A stretch of DNA of 64,000 nt from Chlorella sorokiniana (lineage: Eukaryota; Chlorophyta; Trebouxiophyceae; Chlorellales; Chlorellaceae): assembly GCA_025917655.1 (NCBI GenBank), contig CP084612.1:806001-870000 (forward strand), read 5' to 3'. Below, piece after piece: positions 13,844 through 24,566 of the stretch; within the stretch, counting starts at the first letter, position 1, and every line of letters begins with the position of its first letter. The notes beneath the pieces were generated by a model that worked only from the letters and a program-made list of their open reading frames with translations, was not told the DNA's origin and did not search any database. Both the position numbers and the translations under genes were made by a program.

Positions 13844-15968
13844 ATGGCTACCGCCACACTTACGGTGCCCGCACCCCTTCCAGGCAGCCGCCTGACAAGC
13901 AAACGGGCGTGCGTCACTGCACCAACAGCGCATCGGCAGGGCGCCGTGCTTGCGCCGCCGCCTGCAGCGCCCCACCCGCCAGCAGCGGCCGTGCCTCTGC
14001 CGGTACTGATACCCAGCGGCAGCCATGCAGCCGCGAGCCTGCCCTCGCCAGCCTCCCTGCTGGGCAGCCTGCGGGAGCTGAGCCAGTGGATCAGCCCAAG
14101 CAGGCCGGCGGAGCAGCAGGCAGCGGCGTCGGGCCCCTGGACCACCGCTGCCGATGTGCTGGCAACCGAGGCGCAGGGCTTGCAGGTACGGCGCGGCGGA
14201 ATGGGCAGTCAGCTGCCTCAGCAGACGCGCAGCTTCCGCGCCGCGTGAGGCGCTGCCTGTGCGGGCCAGCCTTGCGCGCGGCCTGTGCAGCGTTGACGAA
14301 AGCGCGCCTGCTGCTCCTGCGTGTGTCCCTGTGTGCAGGACGTGTGCGCGGCGGTGGCCCTCTGCGAGGGCGTGTATCGCGCGGAAGACCACGGGCAGCA
14401 GCAGGCGGAGGTGGCCATCCAGCGGCTGCAGCGCCAGCTGCCCGCAGCACCCGCCATCACAAGCGTGCAGTGGAGCCCGCCGCAGCAGGAGCAGCGGTGC
14501 GTTGGGGGCGCAGTCCGGGGGAAGGCGCCAGGGCGCCAGGGTGCAGCGTCTGCGCCCGCCTGCGTGCACTGGCCAGGCGAACACGCCCCAGCGCTTGCCC
14601 ACGTGCCTCCCCCGGCCTGCGCTCTCACAGTGATCACCCACCCACCCACCCACCCACCCACCAAGACCCGACTCCCTGCGGCCTGCCCCCTGCAGCTACG
14701 TGGTAGCTGAGGCGGGCGACGCCCCGTGGTGGCCTTCCTCGGCACCAAGCGCGCCGCCGACCACCTGGTCAACCTGCGCCTGCGCCACGCGCCCGTCTTG
14801 CACCGGGGCAAGGCGCCCGCGGCGGAGCCTGTCAGCGGCGGCGGCGGCGGCGGCGAGGCCGACGGCTCCTCCGCCGCCGCCGCTCCCTCCGCCCACGCCG
14901 GCTACCTGGGCCGCTCGCTGGGCATCCCTGTGGAGCAGCTGTACCGCCTGGCCCGCGGTGAGTGAGATCTAAGGGGGAGGAGGCTGTAGGCTGTGGTGGG
15001 GGGTGGGTCGTCGCCGCCGTCGGGCTGTCGCTGGACCACTGCGGCCTCGACCTGCGTGCATCACGGGCCGCGCTGTAGCATCACAGGCGTAGACCCCCAC
15101 CCTTCCTCCTGCAGTGCGGGGCAAGAGGCTTGTCCTCGCTGGCCACTCGCTGGGGGGAGCGGTCGCCACGCTGTGCGCGGTGCGCCTGCTGGACGCGCTG
15201 CCCGAGGAGCTGCATGCCACGCTCTCCTGCATCGGCTTCGCCGTGCCCCCTGGGCAACGCCCAGCTGGCGGAGGCGGCGGCGGCGGCCGGCTGGCAGCGC
15301 CGCATCACAAACTACGTGCTGCCCGAGGACTTTGTGCCCGGCCTGCTGGGCATGCTGGGGCGGCAGGGCAGCGGCGGCGCTGTCGACAGCGGCGGCCTCG
15401 CGGGGGGACCCCGCGATGGCGGCCCCTCCGCTGGCCCCGGCCACGAGCGGGTTTGTTGTGGCCACGGGGGCGCCTTCTGGCCAGATGGCTGCGCGGCGGC
15501 GGCGGCACCCGCTGCGGCGCCCTGACCTGCTGCTGGGAGTGGTGATGGCGGCTGTGGTCACGCTGGTGAGCCTTGGGCTGCCGCGCTGCTGCCGCACTGC
15601 GCTGCACTGAGATCTTTGCATGCAGTTGGGGACACCGATTGTGGCCAGCTCTCGTCCTGCCTGACCAAGCACCCACCCCACCTGCCTGCATCCCGTGCCG
15701 CCGCAGACCTCCACCCTGCTGGGCGGCGCCGGCGTGCGCCTGCTGGCGGCGATGGCCACCCTGCCCAGCCACCTGCTGCCGCACCTGGTGCACGTCGGCC
15801 GCCAGATCAGCCTGCCTGCCGGGCGGTGCCGCGGCCGCCCGCGGGCGCAGCCCACGCGACCTGGGCGACGACCCGTTGGTGCCGTCCCACGTCACGGGCC
15901 GCCTGGCGGCCCACCGCATGATAACCTACCGCCTGCGCATCGCAAGCCTGTACACCGTGGCCGCCTGA
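13844..15968 (+). CDS. class-3 lipase family alpha/beta-hydrolase
   Basis: Probable acylglycerol or galactolipid hydrolase of the plant class-3 lipase family, resembling Arabidopsis At3g07400 (recognised from memory). Exons: 13844-14185, 14339-14496, 14696-14957, 15115-15565 and 15707-15968. The Ser/Ala/Pro-rich N-terminus could be a plastid leader. The core shows VVAFLGTKRAADHLVN, GIPVEQLYRLA, the nucleophile elbow LVLAGHSLGGAVATLC (GxSxG), LGNAQLAEA, NYVLPEDFVPGLLG (an acidic triad residue is likely here) and a closing HRMITYRLRI. Frame breaks of one base occur near 14723, 15245, 15410 and 15830. The conserved sequence resumes each time, so I read one functional gene with sequence errors. 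The stop after TVAA is a TGA. Confidence 0.83.
14638..14663. repeat. (CCCA)n microsatellite in a lipase intron
   Basis: Six to seven CCCA units lie upstream of the acceptor of lipase exon 3. Similar short runs occur in other introns of the window. Confidence 0.8.
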
Positions 15969-16537
15969 CGCGCGCCGACCTGCACATGCGCGTGTACACG
16001 CACCGATAGCTGGGGGCGGCAAGCGCTCCCGCGCGGCACATCCATCCCTTTTGCCTCCCCGGATGCCCTGTCACTTGCCATTCGTTCAACACTTGTTCAT
16101 TTTTCGGTCCGAGGACTAATCCAGCAAACGAACCTGCACCATGAATTTTATCATGTGTCCCTTCGAGAAGATCTCCCACTGAACTCTGTGAATCCATCAA
16201 GAGGCCTGCGCCGAGGAAGCTGCTGAGGCTGACAGCCAGCTATGCTCCGAAACCGAAGTCTGACTCCCGACTTTTTGCCGACACTGTTTGTGCCTGTGTC
16301 TCTTGCCGTTGAAGCTGCACGCATGAACCAGGCAGGCAAGCTTGCCGTGAAGGTGTGTCGGGGGTAAACGAGGCTGGGTTTGGGAGCCTTATCTTCCCTT
16401 GAGCACCACCTTACCCCCAGAGGGGGTGTGCAGGCAGACATAGGATCCAACAAGGTTTGCGTCGGCGGGGGTGTCCGCCGCCGGGCGCCGCTGCCGGAGC
16501 CTCGTCACACTGCCGTTGCCTTGCCCCTTGCCCCCAG
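15969..16537 (+). other. lipase 3' UTR and upstream region of the C2 gene
   Basis: No conserved coding sequence is visible. The stretch must hold the lipase 3' end and the promoter and first exon(s) of the C2-domain gene. The visible C2 exon begins with an acceptor, so at least one upstream exon is missing from my model. Confidence 0.4.
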
Positions 16538-17581
16538 GTGCACTCTGCGTCCGGCTTTGCGGCCTCTCCTGCCTTGGCGGGGCGGGGCGTGGGGCCCGGG
16601 CAGCCGGTGTACTGCGTGTGCGAGGTGCCGGGCTATGGGCGCCTGTGCTGCGAGCCGCGCCCGCCGGCGCCGGCCCCGCGGAGCCCACGGTGTTTGAGCA
16701 GGTGGGGCGGCACAGGCTGCCCAGCCATCGTGTCAATGCTGCCCAGCCATCAAATCGATGCACTGTGCGCCGGCAGACCCCGCATCCTCTGCAAGCACTG
16801 ATGCATGGGGGCGTCCGGCCCTGGGCTGGCCCTGCTGCCGCGCAGGAGCTGACGTTTGAGATGGGGCCCAGCGAGGGTCCCAGGCAGTTGCGGGTGGCGC
16901 TGTACGCAGTCGTGGGCGACGAGGCGGGGTCGGGGGTGGAAAGGAAGGCGAGGGGCCCGACGACGAGTTCATCGGCGGCGGCAGGTGGGCGGCAGGCACA
17001 CACCTGCGCCAGCTGTCACACCAATACAGCACAGCCTACCGCGGCCCCTTCCTAGGCCTTTTCTTTGAGACACAAGCACCGGGCCTTCTCTGCCACTCCC
17101 TACTTGGTTCCCAGCCTGAGCCTGGCACACCTGGAGGAGGGGGACGCAACGGCACCTGCGCATCCCCATCGTCACCCCTGAGGGGGCGCACCTGGCTGAC
17201 GTGTCGGTCCACCTCCGCTTCTACTACGCACGCTCCCCAGGTGGGCTGCCGCCAGCTGGCTGACCGGTGGGCCAGCTGCCTACTCGGCATGCAGATGCCT
17301 GATCCAGCTCTCCTTCTGTTTCTGCCCGGTCCAGCCGGCTTGCGCTGCCAGGCAGCATCTGCAGCATCCTCCTGCCGGAGCTGCGCTTTGTGCCGTCCTG
17401 TGCAGCCCGCCAGCGTGATCTGAACGGGCGCGAGTTCATCGACGAGGAGCTGGCGGCGGCGGGACCCACACAGGGGCCGCCCCGTGCAGCCCCTCCTCAC
17501 CAGAGGGCTGTCAAGCGGCCAGGCTGTCTGGGAGTGAGACCTGCCGCCCGTCTCCTCCTCCCTGCCAGGCCGCTAAGCTAG
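16538..17581 (+). CDS. C2-domain protein, 5' end not resolved
   Basis: C2 domains bind membranes or proteins, often with Ca2+. A beta-sandwich pattern is spread over several exons. The first (about 16538-16702) carries VYCVCEVPGYGRLC. The second (16845-16984) carries ELTFEMG, LRVALYAVV and, in a shifted frame, GPDDEFIGGG. The third, near 17105-17240, carries SLSLAHLEEG and, after another shift, HLRIPIVTPEG and VSVHLRFYYARSP. A last exon after 17334 reads LALPGSICSILLPELRFVP and runs to the TAG at 17579-17581. The pattern (YCVCEVPG, DDEFIG, L.YY) is C2-like, but the Ca-binding Asp set is incomplete. The start is unknown and two single-base frame changes are needed. The same-strand lipase upstream ends with its own stop, so I keep them separate. 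Confidence 0.6.
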
Positions 17582-18417
17582 TCAACCAGAGGTCCCCCGC
17601 AGCCCCACCGCCCCCGGGCGCCCAGGCTCGCCGCGCATCAAGCCTCCGCCGCAGGCGAGCGACGGTCTTGCGACGGGACGGCGGCGCTGGGCATGTCGCT
17701 GGCCCGCAGCTGCTGCTGTGCGCACGATCTGCGCTTCACACGTGTCTTGCCTGCCCCGCAGGACCCGCCAGTACCCGAGCTGCCAGCCTCTCTGCGGTCC
17801 CCACTGAAGGGCGGCGGGGACTGAAGCAGACCGGGCTGGCTGGCTCGTGGCGCAGGGCGCGGTGACGGCGTTGCGTGCGTTTCTGTGCAGAGCAGCAGCC
17901 GCACACGCAGCAGCGTCGTCAAGCACGCCCTTCCATGCAACTGTCCTGTATGCCTGTTGTGCCTGAACGATGCTGTGTCACTTGTTTGACCTGGTGCCTC
18001 AGGGAAGGGAAGGGAAAGGATTGATGTTTGCTTGCCAGGAGCATGGGCGGGGAGAAGCAGGGAAGTAGGGTTGGCTCAGTCCGGCCAGCGTAACGAGGCT
18101 CGCGGCTGGCGGGCGCACAAGGCCGGGGGCACAAGGCGAGCGCCGGTGGCGAAAATTTCGTGCATTGCTGCACACGACGGCAGGTTCAACTCCAAAACTG
18201 GTTTGCTGGGAGTGGAGGGCAGGGGGGCTTGCTGCGCTGCGCTGCGCGGTCAAAAACGCCGCCGACAAATGTGCGGCAGCAGGCTAGGAAAGTGGAACGC
18301 TAGAAAGGCGGGGCGAGGGTAGAAAGGCGAGGCGGGGGTCGGGGGAGGGACCAGGGTTGAGTGGCCCCGAAAGCTGAGTGGGCGGGTTGCGGGACCCCGC
18401 TCCCGCCGGGGTGAAGC
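17582..18417. other. convergent 3' ends, no gene seen
   Basis: These 836 bp lie between the stops of the C2 gene (+) and the DUF2358 gene (-). I see neither a conserved protein nor a clear TGTAA on either strand. Confidence 0.45.
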
Positions 18418-19678
18418 TCAGTACTCGTCCAGAGACCCGCCAGCCAGCCCAGGCACCATCTGCGGCCGCGCGTACCGCGCCAGCAGCGGCACCCTGACCC
18501 GGGGTCCGCTGTGAGCCAGGCAGTCCACCGTGTGGCGGCAGATGAGGCCGCTGTCGTTGAACCCAAACTCTGCAGCCGGGGGTTGAGGGCGCAGGGGACG
18601 ACGGCATCAAGGGAAGGACTCGTCACACTGGCAGCAGGCAGGCAGGCAGGCTCAGGGCCAGCACAGCGGGTTGTGTGTGTGATTTTTGGATGGGGTGGGT
18701 GGAAGGCGGAGACGGCCCTCCAGCGCAGATCCCGCGCTGCACGCTGAGCTGTCTTCCTAGTTGAGCATTCAGTGCCTTGCTGCCCTCCCCCCCTAACTCC
18801 ACTGGTGTCCCCACCTGACACGCCATCCAGGGTCAACGCCGCGGAGTCCGTGGTTACCAGCCCGTCCAGCAGGCGGGGCGAGGCGCGGGCGCACCACCGC
18901 ACGCACACCACCCCCGGCTCCTTTTCCCACACGCGCAGCAGGTCGAGGCGCGACTTGCAGAAGAAGAGGGCGCCGTGGAAGCGCAGCGACCACAGCAGCC
19001 GCCCGTACGCCTCCCGCCCCTCGCAGCTCGCCGCGGGCAGGCCCAGCCGCGGGCTCAGCCGGTCCTCAAACACCACGTTGTCGGCGTAGACGGCCAGGTC
19101 GGGCTGCCGCTCCAGCACCGCGGGAAGGTCCTGCACAAGGGAAAGACCAACAGGGGGCAAAGGGGGCAGGGTGGGGTGCAGGAGAGGGCTGTAGGAAGAG
19201 ACGAGGCAACGCACAGGTTAGTACATGAACGGGGAAAAACTTCAGGTTATCGCTGCTGGGAGAAGGAGGCGTGAGGCGCGAGGCAGGGGCCTGCCGAAGG
19301 AGGTGTCATGCGCGACGCGGCGCATCCTGCCTGATGCCGCACCTGCTGCAGCGCCCGCAGCGCGGCCCCCATGTTGCAGATGTATTCCTGGCGCTGCTTG
19401 GAAAGGTTGTCCTGGCTGAGGGAGGCGGCGCTGTAGCCGCGCTCCAGCACCAGCGGGGAGAGCACAGGCAAGCGCGGGGTGGCTGCTGCAGCCGCGGAGC
19501 GCGCCGCCGCACCGCGTGCACCATAGCCGCTGGGCGGCCCGCCCGCGCCGCTGCTGCTTCTCCGACGGTGCAAGTGCACCCCCGAGGGTTGTGCCTGCTG
19601 CTGCCGCGGTGGGAGTGGCTGCTGGGGCTGCTGCAGCGCGGCCGGTGCCCCTGAGCACTGGTTTGGTAATAACGACAT
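18418..19678 (-). CDS. DUF2358 protein (NTF2-like fold), probably plastid
   Basis: Three exons join without any frame problem: 19678-19343, 19130-18815 and 18569-18418, giving 267 residues. Exon 1 starts MSLLPNQCSG and is rich in Ala, Ser, Arg and Gln with few acids, like a chloroplast transit peptide. Exon 2 carries the family core: DLPAVLERQPDLAVYADNVV, FEDRLSPRLGL, LLWSLRFHGALFF, LDLLRVWEKEPGVVCVRW. Exon 3 gives FGFNDSGLICRHTVDCL and ends SLDEY. DUF2358 proteins occur in plants, algae and cyanobacteria and are predicted cone-shaped NTF2-like domains without a known reaction. It is head to head with the sugar transporter, 208 bp apart. Because the gene is intact it shows how regular exon joins look here. 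Confidence 0.88.
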
Positions 19679-19886
19679 GACGCGAGGTGCTGCAGCACAA
19701 TGCACTAATACAATGCACTCTGGGGGCTGTCAGGGCGGCCGGCTCTGGCGAGCTCACTGTCCTCTGTACAGCCGAGTGAGGGCGCGGTACAGGGCACATG
19801 CCCTTTGGGGGCACCAGACCTGGTTCGACACTCTGCATAGCCGCCATGCATCCCTCAAAGCAGCATCGGCCGCCTTGCAGGGCGTT
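19679..19886. promoter_or_regulatory. divergent DUF2358/transporter promoter region
   Basis: These 208 bp lie between the two start codons of oppositely transcribed genes, the shortest divergent spacer in the window. I recognise no binding motif. Confidence 0.5.
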
Positions 19887-22800
19887 ATGAGACGTGTGGC
19901 TCAGCTGGAGCTGCCTGCTGCTGGTTCAGGCCCCAGGGGCGCTGCAGCAATGCCTGTCGAGGAGTTCGAGGTGCCAGGAGACGATCTTGCCCCATTGGTG
20001 GAAGGCAGCAGCCAGGAAGGCGACAGGGCAGCGTCTGCCCGCAAAGGCGGCGACGCCTCTGCGCTGTCGGTCTTTGTGTTTGTAGTCAGCGTCGGCGGCC
20101 TCCTGTTTGGCTTCGACACCGGAGTGATCAGGTGAGGTGATGCCGTGCTGGAGGTTCAGCATGCGGCGCCACCCATCCCTTGCAGCCGGCCGTCCTGATG
20201 GCGACCTCCAGCCAGCTGTCGCCGCCTGCGCCCGCTCGCTCCCTCTTGAGGGCCGCCCACCCCCGCTCTCCACCCCTGCCTGCAGCGGCGCCCTGCCCTA
20301 CATCCGCGACGAACTGCTGCAGCGGTATGCCGGCGACCCGGCGGCGCTGGCTCACTGGCAGGAGGTGGGGGCTGGCTGTGTGCAGCTGGCAGCGGCCTGC
20401 CGCTTTCCGGCATGCCTGCTCGGTCGCCCCTGCTCACCCCGCACCACACCCACACACCCCAGCTGCCGCTGTTTGCCCCTCCCGCAGCTCATCGTGTCTT
20501 CCGCAATTGTGGCGGCGGGCGTCGGCTCCGTGGCGGGCGGCTGGCTGGCGGACCGGGCGGGCGGCGCTGCGCGCTGCTGGCCGCTGATGCGCTCTTCACG
20601 GCGGGGTCGCTGGCCATGGCGGCGGCGTGGGACCAGTACTGGCTGATTGCGGGCGAGCGCAAGCCGTTGGGTTGGTCGGACATGCTTGCAAAGGGCTGGT
20701 TGGGACGAGGCAGAGCAATGGCCCCACTGCTGCTCATTTGTGGCCGCAACAGAGAGCCTGCACTCTCTCCGTCCACCTGAGTCATCCCATCTCCCGCCTC
20801 CCCCCTTGCCCCTCCTTCAGGCCGTGCGCTTGTGGGGCTAGGCGTGGGGCTGGCATCCGTCACGGTGCCCGTGTACATCGCAGAGTGCGCGCCGCCTGCC
20901 CGCCGCGCCGGCCTGGTCACCGCAAACGTGAGGGGGAGGGGGAAGAAGAGCGGCTGGGCAGCGCAGACAGTCCTGCCAGCCAGTTGTATTGGCAGAAGGC
21001 GCTGCATGCACGGAAGCAGGGGCCCCCCTTCGTTCCTGGTCAACTGCCTCCTCTCAGCAGGGCAGACACGCCGCTGTGCTGGCCCCTCGGCCCCCAGGTG
21101 CTGATGATCACGGGCGGCCAGCTGGCGGCGTACGCCGCCGACTACGCCTTCAGCTTCGTGCCGGGCACCTGGCGCTGGATGCTGGGCGTGGCGGCGGTGC
21201 CCAGCGCGCTGCAGGCCGCCGCGCTGCTGCGCCTGCCGGAGAGCCCGGCCTGGCTGGCGCGGCGCGGGCGCTTTGCCGCGGCGCAGCGCGCAGCGCAGCG
21301 CCTGGGCGGCGGCGCCTGGCTGCTACAGGCCACGCCGCCGCAGGACGGCGGGGAGGCCGCGCTCGGCACCGCGGCGGGCGGCACACCCCACCCCCTCCCC
21401 GGCGCCAGCGGCGACGGCGTTGCGCCGCCCGGGGGCACGCCGTGGCGCCTGCTGCGCTCCCCCGCCGTGCTGCGGCAGCTGCATGTGGGGGTGGGGTTGC
21501 AGGTGCTGCAGCAGGTCTGTGGCATCAACACCGTCATGTGAGGTTTTTGTTTTGGGGGGGAGGGGGAGGGGATCTGCTAGCTGGGCTAAGGCAGTTGGGC
21601 AGGCATGGGATGCGGCGGGCTGCTGCATCCCTGCATGCAGCGCATGCTGCTTCTCCCAGGCTGCTTTCTCGCAGTGGACAACTGGGCTGGGGCGGCCGCC
21701 CCTGTGCTCAGCGCAGCTGCCCTGCGGGCGAGCGCTGCTGGGCGCCAGGCGGGCTGCTGCTGTGCTGCGAGCCCCGTGGCGCCGCAAGCAGTGCTGGCCC
21801 TCCTGCAACGCTGCTGTACCGTCGTCGTGTACCGCAGGTACTACACGCCCTCCATCCTGCAGCTGGCAGGGCTGGACAACCAGGCCGCCCTGCTCTTCTC
21901 CCTCATCCCCGCCGCCACCAACGCGCTCGGCACGCTGCTCGGCATGCGCTGCATCGACCGGCACGGGCGGCGCCGCCTGCTGCTGTGCAGCATCGCTGCG
22001 GTGGTGCTCGCGCTGGCAGCGCTGGGCTCCGCCTTCCTGGCGGCCGAGCGCCACTCGCCCGCCGTGACGCCAGGCGGCGGCGGCGGCGGCGCGGCCGAGT
22101 GCCCGGTGCCGGGCCTGGCAGACTGCACCGCCTGCCTGCGGGCCGGCTGCGGTTTCTGCGGCGGCGGGTTCGGCGGCAGCATGGCCCCGGCACCTGCCTG
22201 GCTCCGCCCCGGCGGGCGGCGGCGAGGCGGCCTGCCCGCCCCCGCGCGCCTCTCCCTGCACGGCTGCCCCAGCCGCTACACCCCGCTGGTGCTGGCCTGC
22301 CTCATCGCCTACCTGGCGGCCTTCAGCCCGGGCTGGGCCCTGTGCCGTGGGCCGTCAATGCAGAGATCTACCCGCTGCCGGTGCGCGGCCTGGCCACCGG
22401 TGAGCGATCTGGAAGGTTGGAAGGCGACAGGCAGGGGTGCAGGAGGGCACAGAGGAAGCAAGCCGTCCTGCCGCACCAGCAGCAGCGCCTGCCTGCCTGC
22501 GGCAGCCTGGCGGGCGCGCACGCCGGCGGCGGCGGCTGGCTGGCTGGCGCCGCTGAGCTGCCGCCGTCCCCTGGCCTCTTGTGACTGCCCGGCCTTCTGA
22601 CGCACGCCCTTCTTCTTCCCTTGCTCTCCTCTGCCCCGCGCCCCCCCTCCCCCGCCCCCAACACATACACGGCAGGCCTGGCCGCCACCGCCAACTGGGT
22701 CAGCAACGCGGCAGTGGCGCAGACCTTCCTCACTCTGGCCGCACGCCTCGGCGGCTCCGGCGCTTTCTACCTCTACGCCTGCATCGCCGCCGCCGGCTTC

Positions 22801-22983
22801 GCCTGGGCCGCCGCGCGCTGCCGGAGACCAACGGGCTGACGCTGGACCAGGTGCAGCAGCTGTTTGGCGGCGGCGACGGCGGCGGCGGCGGCGACGGCGG
22901 GGGCAGGCAGTGGCGGCGGGCTGCTGTGGGGCGCGCAGCGCAAGCAGCGCGCTTCGGACGACGAGGCCGAGGGGCCTGCCTGA
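19887..22983 (+). CDS. inositol-type (INT/HMIT-like) MFS sugar transporter
   Basis: Twelve-helix H+-coupled sugar or inositol carrier of the major facilitator superfamily. Exons: 19887-20131 (start may instead be 19950), 20286-20364, 20488-20652, 20821-20927, 21098-21537, 21838-22399 and 22675-22983. Motifs: [17 protein letters not shown] in TM1, WLADRAGRR in loop 2, [48 protein letters not shown] and [16 protein letters not shown] Cys-rich loop after TM9 ([12 protein letters not shown], then [10 protein letters not shown]) matches the PSI-like loop of plant inositol transporters, which favours inositol over hexose. The intron after 20652 has a GC donor. Single-base gaps occur near 20566, 22329 and 22817. 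The end is uncertain: a further frame change near 22905 gives an acidic tail and the TGA at 22981-22983; without it the stop would be at 23018. Confidence 0.9.
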
Positions 22984-23634
22984 CGCGCTGCCTCGTGCAC
23001 GGCACGCTGGTGGGCTAGTATAGTCCTCTGGCATTAACAGAAATCAATGCCAAGGGATCTCAGGATGCAGCAGGAACTGGTCACATGGCCCCCGATTGAA
23101 GCGCAGCCCTCACTGGCACCCATGCACTAGTTCTTTGCAGTCTCGAGCAGCCACTCGTTCACAAAGTCTCACACCGCCGAGCTTCAGGGGCCGCCACATG
23201 CGTCAATTCTTGAAGGGAGAGGAAAACGAGGGAATGCAGGAAGAGCAGGAGGCACTGCGCGGCGGCAGCACACGAGGCACAGAGGCCGGAACCGTTTGTT
23301 GCTATGGCTATGGGTCGTTGCATTGCGCAGGAGCGAGAGAGAGGGAACGGGAGCTCTGCTGCATGGGTCGAATGGGGCAAGCATGGACTAAAACAGTGCA
23401 GCAGCACATAAAACTGGGCAGGAAAAGGACAAGTGCTGGTGTTGCGTTGAAATACAGAGGCTGGCACCAGCAGCCAGCAGGCGCTGGCAAACCAGCGGCA
23501 CAAGGCTGGGGCGAGGCCTGGAGAAAGAGGCTGACACGGGATGGGCCAGCACCAGCAGCAGCGGCGAGGCAGGGTAACTGGCAAGCCTGGCATGCGAGTC
23601 TTGGCTTGGCGGAGCGGCAGGGCAGGGAGGCGCC
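22984..23634. other. convergent 3' ends, no gene seen
   Basis: These 651 bp separate the tails of the transporter (+) and the unknown gene (-). No coding pattern or clear TGTAA was found. Confidence 0.45.
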
Positions 23635-24534
23635 TCACAGCGAGGCACCCGACGACTCGGCGGCGTGCTTGGCGCGGAAGAAGTCGTCAAAGGCGGTGGC
23701 CGCCACCAGGCTCTTCACCTCGGCTGCGGGGCGGCAGCCAGCACCCGCCTGCGAAGCGTACGCGTCTGCAGGGTAGAGGAGAGCGGGATGGCGCGAGCAC
23801 GCCACTGAAGCGCACAGCAGGCAGAGCATGGTTGCGGACGTGCCGGCCCCCCCCTTGCCGTCCCGCTCGCAAACCGCTGTCGCCAGCAGAAGCGGCGCCT
23901 GCGCGGCAGCAGCCAGCCGGGCGGCCACCCCACCCGTGATGGTGTCTCCCAGCATGCGCACAAGCGAGGCCACCAGCTCCTGGTCACACGCCGCCAGCGA
24001 AACGGCCTGGGCGGGGCGCAGGTGGGTGGGGGAAGGGTAGTGGTGGGGTGGGGGGCCATCGAGCTGGATGGATGGCGCTGGCGGCAGGGGCGCGACGCGT
24101 TGCGCAACCCGCACCAGCCACGCCGCGGTGCTTCTCAACTCGACGCAAAGGGTGTTGCTTGTGCAGCCCGTGGCCACCAACAGAAACACGGCCCCTTGAT
24201 CCAGAAACAAAACACAGAGCACAGGACGGCCTCCAAGCCGCTAGCCCCCCCCACGCATGCAGCGCACCTGCCCCTGCATGGCCGAGCGCAGGAAGGGCCA
24301 GTACTGGGAGGCTACGTCGTTCAGCGTGAGGTCGGCGCACACCAGGGTGCTGCCCCACACGCTGCTGCCGCTGTGCGCGGCGCGCAGCTGCCCAGCGCGC
24401 AGAGCGGCGTCCGAGGCAAGGCCGCCGGGCGCCGCTGCCTCCTCCCGCGCCGGGTCGCCGGGCTGCTGCTGCGGCGACTGGCTGCCCTGAGGCCCTGCCT
24501 CGGGGGCGGCGGGAGCAGGCTGGGGAGGTCTCCA

Positions 24535-24566
<32 letters not shown>

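Noticed and set aside
13844-17581. Lipase and C2 exons as a single lipase-C2 gene
   Set aside because: The lipase ends in its family C-terminus (HRMITYRLRI) followed by a stop, and over 500 bp without coding signal separates the two. A join is not excluded but nothing supports it.
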